Below are positions 8,136 to 16,363 of a DNA stretch of 46,705 nucleotides, in pieces. The notes under the pieces are model-generated. The model was not told the DNA's origin. It saw nothing but the letters and a program-made list of their open reading frames with translations, and ran no database searches. The position numbers were made by a program, and so were the translations under genes. The stretch is taken from assembly GCA_016186205.1 (NCBI GenBank), contig JACPMA010000009.1:1-46705 (forward strand), in the 5' to 3' direction. Each line of letters begins with the position of its first letter. Within the stretch, counting starts at the first letter, position 1. The stretch is from Candidatus Peregrinibacteria bacterium (lineage in GTDB: Bacteria; Patescibacteriota; Gracilibacteria; UBA1369; UM-FILTER-53-11).

Positions 8136-9085
8136 ACAATCCGCATACTCATATCGAGCATTGGAGATGAATGGGTAAGAGCGCCGACCGAAAGAATATC
8201 AACGCCTGTTTTTGCATATGCTGCGATGTTTTTTTCAGAAATTCGACCGGAGGCTTCAAAAAGTACGTATTTAGAAAACTTTTTTATATTCGCTTCGCGA
8301 ATGGTTTCTGTAATCTCGCGCGGAGCAACATTATCCAGCATCACGAAGCATGGAATTTTTAAACCGTGTTGTTGTGCTTCTGTAAAAATTCGGCTTGCCA
8401 TAAGCGCATCTTTTTTATTGCGCACCTCGATTTCGATAAATTTGATTCTCTTGTCATCCTGAGCTTGCCGAAGGATGACATGGCGCAAAAGCTTTTGAAG
8501 ATTTCCGCCTGCTGCTTTCAAATGATTATGTTTAATAAGAACCGCATTATCAAGCCCTAAACGGTGGGTACCGCCGCCGCCTAGCACGCACGCGCGTTTA
8601 TCAAGCAGTCCCCAAAGCGTTTTTCGCGTCGGCGTTACAAGCACTGAACGATTTTTCTTTTTTGCTTTTTTTACAAAACGATTTGTTGTCGTCGCTACGC
8701 CGCTCATGCGCCCTAAAAGATTGAGAATAACGCGTTCAATCTTCATAAGAAGATCAACTGATCCGCGCATTCGCAAAACAATATCCTTATTTTTTAATGG
8801 CATGCCGTCATGCTTTAAAAATTTCCATCGGATGGCTGGAAATTTTCTTAAAAAATATTTTGTTTCCTGTTCGCCGGCAAAAATTCCAGCTTCCTTTGCA
8901 ATCACAAAAACATTTATGATTTTCTTTTTAGGAAAACAAACCTCTGTCGTAAGATCACCAAGACCTAAATCTTTTTTCAGCTCGCGAAATGTATATTGAT
9001 CAACCCATTTTCGATAAAGCGGATCGCGTGGAGTAAGCCGCGATGCTTGAGCGTGAGTACAGTGCTTTAGTAAAACGCGATTCAT
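8132..9085 (-). CDS. nadC: nicotinate-nucleotide pyrophosphorylase (quinolinate phosphoribosyltransferase)
   Basis: Converts quinolinate and PRPP to nicotinate mononucleotide, the last step of de novo NAD entry. Family motifs are RMSGVAT, TPTRKTLWGLLDKRAC, GGGGTHRLGLDNAVLIKHNH, FVMLDN and the C-terminal GVDILSVGALTHSSPMLD. About 317 aa, somewhat longer than typical partly because residues about 202-211 (ILRQAQDDK) are encoded by an inserted palindromic repeat (8452-8480). ATG at 9085 is chosen; a TTG one codon earlier is possible. No Shine-Dalgarno sequence is seen. It lies downstream of nadA on the same strand, separated only by a long hairpin. Confidence 0.95.
   Translation of the reverse strand: MNRVLLKHCTHAQASRLTPRDPLYRKWVDQYTFRELKKDLGLGDLTTEVCFPKKKIINVFVIAKEAGIFAGEQETKYFLRKFPAIRWKFLKHDGMPLKNKDIVLRMRGSVDLLMKIERVILNLLGRMSGVATTTNRFVKKAKKKNRSVLVTPTRKTLWGLLDKRACVLGGGGTHRLGLDNAVLIKHNHLKAAGGNLQKLLRHVILRQAQDDKRIKFIEIEVRNKKDALMASRIFTEAQQHGLKIPCFVMLDNVAPREITETIREANIKKFSKYVLFEASGRISEKNIAAYAKTGVDILSVGALTHSSPMLDMSMRIV
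8452..8480. repeat. palindromic repeat inside nadC
   Basis: Perfect 9-bp arms TGTCATCCT and AGGATGACA flank an 11-nt centre (gagcttgccga). The sequence resembles the widespread TCATCCTGAGC...GAAGGATGA palindromes that I recall from many bacterial genomes. Here it is read in frame as part of nadC. Confidence 0.8.
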
Positions 9086-9089
9086 CAAA

Positions 9090-9254
9090 AGGATATGCTA
9101 AAAAACTATGTTTCGTAACGAAAATTGCAAAAATCGAGCGAAAACTTTGAAGGCCGACGAAGCTGTATCAGGTACAGATACAGCGAGGAGGCCTGAAAAG
9201 TTTGCAGCCGATTTTTGCAATTTGCAGTAGAAAGAGAGTTTTTTAGCATATCCT
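9090..9254. repeat. 165-bp near-perfect inverted repeat between nadA and nadC
   Basis: The outer arms are identical over 18 bp: AGGATATGCTAAAAAACT at 9090-9107 and its complement at 9237-9254. Further inward TTTC, the 15-mer AAATTGCAAAAATCG, AAACTTT..GGCC and GCTGTAT all match the opposite arm; the apex is GCTGTAT-caggtacag-ATACAGC. The element fills the entire nadA-nadC gap, taking the last base of the nadA stop codon. It could be a MITE-like insertion or an intercistronic RNA hairpin. Confidence 0.9.
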
Positions 9255-10207
9255 CAAACGGCAACAAAAATTTGTTTCTTTGGGGACGATATTTCAAACA
9301 TTCTTTCAAATGCTCGGTATGCCTTTATCCGAACCGGCTCCGGAATAATAATTTCATGCTGCTCGCTGATAAGCGCCTCTTCTATATTTTCGAGCGTATT
9401 TTTTTTCATATCAAAACACACGCTGCAGACCGTATAGAATTTTTTCTCCGGCATTTCACGCTTCATACGCTGGATCATGCCGCATTCCGTGGTACAGATA
9501 AATTCGGTCGCTTCGCTTTCTTTGGCAACCTTCATCATGCCGCTCGTGGAAACCACGTAATCGGCAATTTCGCGCACATCATCGGTGCATTCCGGATGAG
9601 CAATGATTTTTGCATTTGGATGGAGTTGTTTTGCGCGCAGAAGATAATCCGCGGAAAGGCGCTGATGAATAGGGCAAAAACCGTCCCATGGAATAATTTC
9701 TTTTTCAGGAACTTGCTTTGCCACAAAATTTGCAAGATTTTTATCAGGCACAAAAAGTACGCGTTTATGCGGAACAGACCGAACAACATCTACGGCATTT
9801 GAAGAAGTGCAGCAAACATCGCTTTCGGCTTTAACGGCAGCGGTTGAATTCACATAACAAACCACGGCGGCATCAGGATATTCATATTTTTTGCGGCGAA
9901 GCGCTTCCGGCGTAATCATATCAGAAAGCGCGCATCCTGCATCCTTTGCAGGAATAACCACTTTCATGGAAGGATTAAGAATCGCGGCGCTTTCGGCCAT
10001 AAAATACACGCCTGAAAAAACAATCATCCGTGCGCGGGTTGTCTGCGCTTTGCGGCATAACTCCAAAGAATCTCCTATAAAATCCGCAACTTCATAAATT
10101 TCCGGCCGCTGATAATTATGACACAAAATAACGGCCTGTTTTTCTTCCTTCAGCCGTTGAATGCGAGCTATAAGATCTTTCTGTTCTGCGGTTAACACAA
10201 ACTCCAT
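9254..10207 (-). CDS. nadA: quinolinate synthase
   Basis: Condenses iminoaspartate with dihydroxyacetone phosphate to quinolinate; a 4Fe-4S enzyme of 317 residues. Triplicated-domain motifs include CHNYQRPEIYEVADFIGDSL, IVFSGVYFMAE, VCYVNS, FVPDKNLANFVAKQ, AHPEC and TSGMMKVAKES. The likely cluster ligands are about Cys92, Cys207 and Cys264. NadB (aspartate oxidase), which makes the substrate, is not in the window. Gene order nadA-nadC on one strand suggests an operon interrupted by the 165-bp hairpin. Start ATG at 10207. Confidence 0.96.
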   Translation of the reverse strand: MEFVLTAEQKDLIARIQRLKEEKQAVILCHNYQRPEIYEVADFIGDSLELCRKAQTTRARMIVFSGVYFMAESAAILNPSMKVVIPAKDAGCALSDMITPEALRRKKYEYPDAAVVCYVNSTAAVKAESDVCCTSSNAVDVVRSVPHKRVLFVPDKNLANFVAKQVPEKEIIPWDGFCPIHQRLSADYLLRAKQLHPNAKIIAHPECTDDVREIADYVVSTSGMMKVAKESEATEFICTTECGMIQRMKREMPEKKFYTVCSVCFDMKKNTLENIEEALISEQHEIIIPEPVRIKAYRAFERMFEISSPKKQIFVAV

Positions 10208-10228
10208 GCAAGGCCGAGTCTATCACAT

Positions 10229-10747
10229 TTACACCCCATGCACAATTTCCAGCCACAGATGTTTTACGAGTTCAAATGTTGCGTGTGCGAGTTTTGAAAA
10301 ATACTCCCGTACCTTTCGGAGTTGAGCCACCACAATGGTTAAATAAAAAGCGTTTTTGTGCGATTTCTTCTGGAGTTTTTTCATCCTCTTTGTCAGCACT
10401 TTTTCCTGCTGTCCTAGTTTTTTTCGTATCTGCCGTATCATTACTTCTTGAGGAGGAAGCGCGGCCAAAAGCTTTGCGCGAATAGCTTCAATTTCATCAG
10501 CGCTGTATGCCTTACCGGATCCTTGCGGCGCATAAGCTTTATCTTCGGAAGAAACCTCTGAAACCTTTCCTTCTGATAATTCCACTCCTTCTTGGCCTTC
10601 AGCCGTTTCGGCTGATTCAGTTTTTAAAACCTCGGAGGCTTTTTGTTTAACCTCTTTTGCGCCAAGCATTTTTTCGGCTTTTTCCGGCCCTCTTTGGGCC
10701 TCATGTACAGCTTGCGACTCAAGTTTTTCTCTCGATGTATTATCCAT
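10229..10747 (-). CDS. unrecognised Glu/Lys-rich coiled-coil protein
   Basis: 172 residues, no family recognised. Residues 1-70 are acidic, Glu/Ala/Lys-rich and low in hydrophobics, so probably disordered. Residues about 82-100 (SADEIEAIRAKLLAALPP) and about 105-172 form amphipathic helices with a basic patch (KKLGQQEKVLTKRMKKLQKK). The tail (FYLTIVVAQLRKV...LVKHLWLEIVHGV) is more hydrophobic. No signal peptide. A TATAAT on the minus strand (10765-10760) lies 12 nt before the ATG, giving a very short leader. It sits 21 nt upstream of nadA and may be co-transcribed, but nothing links it to NAD synthesis. Confidence 0.6.
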   Translation of the reverse strand: MDNTSREKLESQAVHEAQRGPEKAEKMLGAKEVKQKASEVLKTESAETAEGQEGVELSEGKVSEVSSEDKAYAPQGSGKAYSADEIEAIRAKLLAALPPQEVMIRQIRKKLGQQEKVLTKRMKKLQKKSHKNAFYLTIVVAQLRKVREYFSKLAHATFELVKHLWLEIVHGV

Positions 10748-10794
10748 AAACGCTTCTGAATTATACTGTAAACCAAAGAATTTGACAAATGCGC

Positions 10795-11883
10795 TTAAGT
10801 CTTCTGGAGAACAATAAGCGTGATGTCATCTTCTTGAATCTGATCTCCGACAAAAATCCCGAAATCCTTCGAGATATTTGTAAAAAGTTCTTCCGGCGCA
10901 GCGGTAGCGCCGTATTGTTCAACTGCTGCTTTTAACCGCGGCAAACCGAACATTTCACCGGTCATATTTTTTGCTTCAATAATTCCGTCGGAATAAAGCA
11001 CCACCATATCGCCTGTCTCTAAAGAAATTCCTTCCTCCTTGACGATTTTTGAAATATCCGGAACCATGCCAAGCGCGATTCCGCCGGTCTGTCTTACCTC
11101 GCAAACTCTCTGTTTTTTCCGAAAAATAATGATGTGCTCGTGGCCGGCGCCGGTATAATACAATTTCTGTTCCTGTGGATTCCAGCGAAGCAATACGCAT
11201 GTCATAAATCGCCGCGGCTCAATGCGCTGCTTTAAAACACGATTTGTATTCACGATAAGATCATAACCGCTTGAATACGTTTCGCTGAACGTTCTGATAA
11301 TCGTATTCACCATCATCATAATAAGCGCCGCAGGCACGCCGTGGCCGGTAACGTCGCCGACATAGATATAGGTATTTCCTTGCGGAGTTTGTATGACATC
11401 AAAACTGTCTCCGCCAATTTCCGAAGCCGGCCTCATATTTCCAAAAAGTGAGATTCCGGGAATTTGCGGCATTATTTTTGGAATAATTCTGCGTTGAATA
11501 TCGCTCCCGACAGAAAGCTCTTTATGCATCCGCTTGCCTTCCGCAATATCCACGGAAATCTTTTCTATATTTTTTGTAACATTATTGAAAAAATGAGCCA
11601 GCACGCCTATTTCATCAATGCGCTGGGTGAATATTTTTTTATAGGGTCGATTCGTCAAAAGCGCTTTCATCTCCTGAAAAACTTGTGCGAGAGGACGATG
11701 AATCTGAAAAAAGAGAAGCGCGCAAGTCATGGCAAGAAAAAAACCGAGCATGAAAATGCCAAGAAATTCATTGGTGATTCCGGTAAATTTTTTCGCAGCA
11801 AACTCGATCCCGCCGAGAACTACAAATATGACTACTAGAACGGTGATTATTTTCCGGAAAACGCTTTTTTGAACAAGCTCCAT
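10795..11883 (-). CDS. membrane-bound SpoIIE/RsbU-type PP2C serine phosphatase
   Basis: A 362-residue protein with two transmembrane segments (about 12-30 and 38-58), a HAMP-like linker, and a C-terminal PPM/SpoIIE domain from about residue 125. Motifs GGDSFDVI, YVGDVTGHGVPAALIM, GAGHEHIII, GIALGM, YSDGIIEAKN and QEDDITLIVL supply the metal-binding aspartates. Such phosphatases dephosphorylate a STAS-domain antagonist in partner-switching modules. The STAS gene is directly upstream with 3 nt between them, so the pair is very likely functional together. The membrane part has almost no extracytoplasmic domain, so the signal input is unclear. Confidence 0.92.
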   Translation of the reverse strand: MELVQKSVFRKIITVLVVIFVVLGGIEFAAKKFTGITNEFLGIFMLGFFLAMTCALLFFQIHRPLAQVFQEMKALLTNRPYKKIFTQRIDEIGVLAHFFNNVTKNIEKISVDIAEGKRMHKELSVGSDIQRRIIPKIMPQIPGISLFGNMRPASEIGGDSFDVIQTPQGNTYIYVGDVTGHGVPAALIMMMVNTIIRTFSETYSSGYDLIVNTNRVLKQRIEPRRFMTCVLLRWNPQEQKLYYTGAGHEHIIIFRKKQRVCEVRQTGGIALGMVPDISKIVKEEGISLETGDMVVLYSDGIIEAKNMTGEMFGLPRLKAAVEQYGATAAPEELFTNISKDFGIFVGDQIQEDDITLIVLQKT

Positions 11884-11886
11884 GGA

Positions 11887-12249
11887 TTAAATATGCTTAA
11901 AATGTTCGAGGGCTGCATTGACGTTTGGAAAAGTCGGAATAAGACTTGGTAAACCGATTACATTCATAACATCTGCGACATTTTTCTTCAGGCCGCAGAG
12001 AAAAAGATCCTGGCCTTTTTTACGGAGTTTTGTATGAATCGCTACGAGAAAACCGATGCCTTCGCTATTAATAAAATTAAGATCGCTCAAATCAAAAAGA
12101 AGCACGGGTCTTTTGAAATTTTCCAGCAATTCGCCGACCTGTTTTTCGGTATTTCCAAGTGTAGATTGGTCGAGTTCGCCGTGAAACTCAACTACTTCGT
12201 AGTGCTCATCGCGCACATCGGTGACGAATTTTAAAGTGAGAAGCGCCAT
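11887..12249 (-). CDS. STAS-domain protein (anti-sigma factor antagonist type)
   Basis: A 120-residue single STAS domain like SpoIIAA/RsbV. The phospho-acceptor loop reads LSDLNFINSEGIGFLVAIH, with Ser at the expected D/N-S-x-G position, and the first strand VVEFHGELDQSTL is typical. Expected to be phosphorylated by an RsbW/SpoIIAB-like kinase and dephosphorylated by the neighbouring SpoIIE-type phosphatase. No kinase or alternative sigma gene lies in the window. It is 10 nt downstream of the MFS-HEAT gene on the same strand, so the three genes probably form one transcription unit. Confidence 0.92.
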   Translation of the reverse strand: MALLTLKFVTDVRDEHYEVVEFHGELDQSTLGNTEKQVGELLENFKRPVLLFDLSDLNFINSEGIGFLVAIHTKLRKKGQDLFLCGLKKNVADVMNVIGLPSLIPTFPNVNAALEHFKHI

Positions 12250-12259
12250 AAATAATTTA

Positions 12260-14779
12260 TTACATATTACTTTTTACTTTTAATGCCTCTTCAATGGCAA
12301 AAAGCTCTTCATGCTGATCAAGAAGTTCATAGAGCCGGCGGAGTTTTTCCAGAGTTGCGGGGTTGATTTCGTGAAGTGATTTATGAGATTTTTCCATGAG
12401 CTGCTCTAATTCGCGTGAAATTACATGAGTAAGCACCTGCTCGATCATTTTTTTTTTTTTTTTTTTTAATCGATGGAAAAATCGTCGCAGAGTTTCGAAT
12501 TCTTGAACCGGCAAACGCAGGAAGTGATCCAGAAGATAAGAAAAACCGCGGGCATCGGCGCATTTCGTTAGGGCGAAGGCCGCTTCAATTTTTAGCGTTT
12601 CATCGCCATTATTCAAATGTTCAACCGCTGTCTGTTTTTGCGATATGCCGACTTCGCCAAGAGCAAAAAGTCCGGCTTTTTTAATCGATACATCGTCTGC
12701 TTCAAGCATAACTTCCAATGATTTTACAAGATCCCCGTTGTATTTCGGCGAATTCCATAAAGCTACAACGGCATTTGCACGCACCCACGGATCCGCATCG
12801 CGCAAGTATGGAGCAATATAATATGCCGTATTCGGATCGCGAAAAAGTCCCAATGTATAAATCACATCTCCGCGCAGATGGGCATCATCTGTCTGGAGAA
12901 GCCCGAGCAAAAATGGCACGACATCCGGCTGACGCAATAGCGAAAACACGCGGATTATAGCACTGCGCACAGCAGCGGATTGTTCTCGGCTGAATACCTC
13001 TTTCAACGTTTCCACCATGCGGTAACGCGAAAAAGCCTGCGAATAAAACCGCTCGCCGATGTCGCGAAAATTCATAAGCGCATGCGCAGCATATAGCCGA
13101 ACTTCCGAATGAGGATCCGAAAAGGCATCAAGAATTTCCGGCAAAGTCTCATAATCTCTCAACTTTCCGAGTACGGAAATAATTTTTATGCGCACGGCCG
13201 GCACTTCATCAGCCGTCGAATTGGTGAGTTTTTGAGCAAGAATAAACGAGGCTTTTTTATGGCCTCTTTGCGCCAAAATTTCAATGGCATTGAGTTTTTC
13301 CGGATAGGGGAGCGAAGAAAAAAGCTGATCGCGGGAGATTTTTGTGTATTTCGACTGCAACCGGATTGTCGAAAAAAGAATAATAACCATTATCGTAAAC
13401 ATAATTACGTGAATCCACATAGAGAGTTCCCGACCGCTTAAAAAGAACTGCAAACCCAAAAGAATAATCATGCCGACGACCGTTCCCATCGGCCGAACCA
13501 TGCCTTCCAAAAACTGCGCTGCTTGATCGCGGATATATTGCGGAAGCGCATAATGCGAACTGAAATAAGCGTTTTTATGCACGACATTCGTTACTTCAAA
13601 ACTCATCCTTGTCGTGACGGCAGCAAGAAACCCGAATTTTAAAAACATCCCGACAAGACTGATAAGCATGATGATGGGGTGGAGGAGAAGACTGCCGACA
13701 ATTCCAAGAGATGTAATAAATCTGGAAGCAAACAATATCTGGACAAGAAAAGCGCCTAAATGGAAAAAACCTTTCCATGTGCCTAAAAGTTGGGCAAGCT
13801 TGTTTTGCTCCGCAGGCGTTAAAGCCCGCGCCGGCGCAGATTCCGACTGTTTTGCAACGGCTGCTTCAACAGGAGGCGTGGAAAGTATTGATGCTCGCAA
13901 GAGACGTGAATCGATAAGCGCTATAGTCGGTTCCTTCTTCTGCGTTACGCTCTGTTCAATGGCTTTCGTGTATTGAAAATCGAGAATATTAAAAAATATC
14001 CATTGAAGCATAACGATAATGACCAACCCTTTGAGAAAAGGAATTTGCTTAATGCCTTGCATCACGACTGCAATTTGATCTCGTGTCCGCAGTTCGGATT
14101 TCTCAACAACTCGAAATGGAAGTGGCGGCAGCTTTACGCGTATCACGCTTGTAATTACAAAAACAAATATTACGCATGCAAGAAATCCAATCCAAACATA
14201 AAGCAAAAGGGCCACGGAAAGCTTAATTGCAAAAAACCCGACGAGCGCGCCTCCGAGCATGCCGCCGATCGTATCGCCGGACTCAACAAACGGAAACGTA
14301 CTCTGGCTTTCGAGCGGGGTAAAACGGTCGCCAACAAGAATAGGTATAAAAACATTGAACTGCGCGAGAAAGACCGATTCTGCAAAAATCACAAGCGCAA
14401 AAAAAGGAACCGAAGAACGATCATAGAGAAACGAAGCGAAAAATATGCAAAGAGCGCCTAAAAGAATCATCAAAATCATAAGCACTTCCCGTTTGATGCG
14501 GAGAATAAGCTGCTCAAAAAGAAACGTGGATCCCATGATAAGCAATGCATTCATAACAAATAAAAGCGGCAGAAATTTGATTCCGAACCGAGATACAAAT
14601 GCAGCTGTTAAAACCGTCCATCCGACAGCAGAACCTGCTTTGAAGAAAAAAGTGATAAGCCAGCACTCCGTAACGCGCGGCCACTCTGAAGGCGCAATAT
14701 TAAAAAGCCTGCTGAAGAATGGAAATGCAACAGCTTTTCCGTTTCCGTTACTATTACCATTTATTTCTGTGCCATTCAT
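12260..14779 (-). CDS. MFS/NTT-like transporter fused to HEAT repeats
   Basis: An 839-residue protein. Residues about 25-470 contain some 10-12 transmembrane helices in an MFS-like layout that recalls nucleotide-transporter (NTT/Npt) relatives; I cannot name a substrate. Residues about 490-720 are HEAT-type repeats (VRIKIISVLGKLRDYETLPE, VRLYAAHALMNFRDI, LRGDVIYTLGLFRDPNTA, VRANAVVALWNSP). The C-terminal about 110 residues are charged helices. A run of 20 adenines on the coding strand encodes Lys771-776 and is a slippage hotspot. First gene of a cluster with STAS and SpoIIE phosphatase, suggesting that the cytoplasmic HEAT arm takes part in signalling. Confidence 0.8.
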   Translation of the reverse strand: MNGTEINGNSNGNGKAVAFPFFSRLFNIAPSEWPRVTECWLITFFFKAGSAVGWTVLTAAFVSRFGIKFLPLLFVMNALLIMGSTFLFEQLILRIKREVLMILMILLGALCIFFASFLYDRSSVPFFALVIFAESVFLAQFNVFIPILVGDRFTPLESQSTFPFVESGDTIGGMLGGALVGFFAIKLSVALLLYVWIGFLACVIFVFVITSVIRVKLPPLPFRVVEKSELRTRDQIAVVMQGIKQIPFLKGLVIIVMLQWIFFNILDFQYTKAIEQSVTQKKEPTIALIDSRLLRASILSTPPVEAAVAKQSESAPARALTPAEQNKLAQLLGTWKGFFHLGAFLVQILFASRFITSLGIVGSLLLHPIIMLISLVGMFLKFGFLAAVTTRMSFEVTNVVHKNAYFSSHYALPQYIRDQAAQFLEGMVRPMGTVVGMIILLGLQFFLSGRELSMWIHVIMFTIMVIILFSTIRLQSKYTKISRDQLFSSLPYPEKLNAIEILAQRGHKKASFILAQKLTNSTADEVPAVRIKIISVLGKLRDYETLPEILDAFSDPHSEVRLYAAHALMNFRDIGERFYSQAFSRYRMVETLKEVFSREQSAAVRSAIIRVFSLLRQPDVVPFLLGLLQTDDAHLRGDVIYTLGLFRDPNTAYYIAPYLRDADPWVRANAVVALWNSPKYNGDLVKSLEVMLEADDVSIKKAGLFALGEVGISQKQTAVEHLNNGDETLKIEAAFALTKCADARGFSYLLDHFLRLPVQEFETLRRFFHRLKKKKKKMIEQVLTHVISRELEQLMEKSHKSLHEINPATLEKLRRLYELLDQHEELFAIEEALKVKSNM
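12448..12467. repeat. 20-nt homopolymer inside the MFS-HEAT gene
   Basis: Twenty consecutive T on the plus strand, i.e. A20 on the coding strand, encode a Lys run. Runs this long invite polymerase slippage, replication slippage and sequencing error. Confidence 0.95.
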
Positions 14780-14854
14780 ATTGATTTATATGGATTTTTA
14801 TTTCATATAATTATACACTCAAACAGCCTATCTGTAAATCAGATAAGAGTATCC

Positions 14855-16363
14855 ATGAAAAAACATGCTGTTTTACTCGGTTTTTCTTTTCTATTAAGCA
14901 AAATCCTCGGATTGGTGCGGGATAATTTACTGGCTGCAAAATTCGGAGCTTCAGCGAATGCCGGAATTGCAACATTTAATCTCGATAGTTATTACGCTGC
15001 TTTCCGGATTCCGGATCTGCTTTTTAACCTCCTTTCCTACGGGGTTCTTTCAGCAGCTTTTGTGCCGCTCTTTGTTGAGATTCTCAAAAAAGAGAGCCGT
15101 GATAACGCATTCCGTTTTGCCAATGAAATTCTCCATACGCTCGGCGTGATTATTATTGTGATTTCTGCCGGGCTCATTCTTCTGACTGGCCCGCTTTTAA
15201 AACTTTTTGTCCCGGGTTTTGCTCCGGAAAATTTTGCCGTCACCGTGCATCTCACTCGGCTTATGTCTGTTACGCCGATTTTTTTCACTATCGGCGCAAT
15301 TGCATCCGGAATCCAAAATTCATTCCATGTATTTTGGGGGCTCGCCCTGGCGCCTATCATGTATAACCTAGGCATTATCGGCGGCATTCTTTTCTTCACA
15401 AATCAATACGGCGTTTATGGCATTGCAATAGGCGTCGGAGTTGGAGCATTTCTTAATATGGCTGTGCAAATACCGGTCATAATGCGTCTTGGATTCCGGT
15501 ATCAATTCCCGAAACAATGGTGGGGCCCGCGCATAAAAGAAATGATCATTCTTTCGCTGCCGCGCATACTCGGCATGTCGGTTCAGCAGTTTTCGCTCAT
15601 CGTAGACACAATTATCGCCTCGACGCTGACAGCCGGAAGCATAACAATTATCAACTTTGCTTCGAATCTTGAAAGCCTTCCGCTGGGCATTATCGGAATT
15701 TCGGTTGCCGTGGTAAGTTTTGGGACGCTTGCCGGATTTGCGGCGGATAACCGCACCGCTGACCTTGCCAAGGAAGTTTCGACGAATATCCGGCGCATTC
15801 TTTTTCTGCTTATTCCGCTTACCGCAGGCATGTTTCTTCTCCGGGAAGAAATAGTACAACTCCTTCTTGAATACGGAAAATTTACCGCAGGGGATACTTT
15901 GATTACGGCAAATACTTTGGGTATTTTTCTCCTTGGTTTAGCATTTACAGGAACCGTCTTTCTTCTAGCGCGTGCATTTTATGCCCTCAAAAACACAAAA
16001 ATCCCGGTACTTGTGAGCGTAACGGCGGTTGGGATAAATATTGCATTGAGTCTGATCCTCACAAAAATCTTTTCTTTTGCAACCTATGGCTTGGCTTTTG
16101 CAAATTCCGTAGCGGATATTTTTAATGCCGTGCTTCTTGGCATCCTTCTTTCTAAACGCATAAAAATGCCAATCGTGGAAGGAAAAGAAATTCTCAAATT
16201 GCTGATAGCGACGCTTTTGATGAGCCTTGCTGTTACATTCGCAAAACAAACATTCGCACTTTGGCTGCCTCTTCAAATAAGCCTTCTGGCCATCATCGGC
16301 GCAGGAATTTATTTTGGAACCATCTTGCTTTTTAATTCTTCGAAAAAGGATATCGCAAAGTAA
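14855..16363 (+). CDS. murJ: lipid II flippase MurJ (MviN)
   Basis: Moves lipid II across the inner membrane for peptidoglycan synthesis. 502 residues with about 14 hydrophobic helices. Typical sequence: SKILGLVRDNLLAAKFGAS at the N-terminus, YYAAFRIPDLLFNLLSYGVLSAAFVPLF, and LARAFYALKNTKIPV in helix 10-11 region. Transcribed divergently from the MFS-HEAT gene across a 75-bp gap that contains a small hairpin (TATCTG-taaat-CAGATA, 14829-14845) just before the ATG. Its 3' end overlaps the convergent SLH-protein gene by 32 bp. Confidence 0.96.
   Translation: MKKHAVLLGFSFLLSKILGLVRDNLLAAKFGASANAGIATFNLDSYYAAFRIPDLLFNLLSYGVLSAAFVPLFVEILKKESRDNAFRFANEILHTLGVIIIVISAGLILLTGPLLKLFVPGFAPENFAVTVHLTRLMSVTPIFFTIGAIASGIQNSFHVFWGLALAPIMYNLGIIGGILFFTNQYGVYGIAIGVGVGAFLNMAVQIPVIMRLGFRYQFPKQWWGPRIKEMIILSLPRILGMSVQQFSLIVDTIIASTLTAGSITIINFASNLESLPLGIIGISVAVVSFGTLAGFAADNRTADLAKEVSTNIRRILFLLIPLTAGMFLLREEIVQLLLEYGKFTAGDTLITANTLGIFLLGLAFTGTVFLLARAFYALKNTKIPVLVSVTAVGINIALSLILTKIFSFATYGLAFANSVADIFNAVLLGILLSKRIKMPIVEGKEILKLLIATLLMSLAVTFAKQTFALWLPLQISLLAIIGAGIYFGTILLFNSSKKDIAK

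Noticed and set aside
12381-12563. Alternative-frame ORF across the A20 run
   Set aside because: It is the shifted frame of the MFS-HEAT gene and has no start signal or recognisable content.
13973-14461. Plus-strand ORF of 162 codons inside the MFS-HEAT gene
   Set aside because: Lys/Asn/His/Arg-rich shadow of transmembrane codons on the opposite strand.
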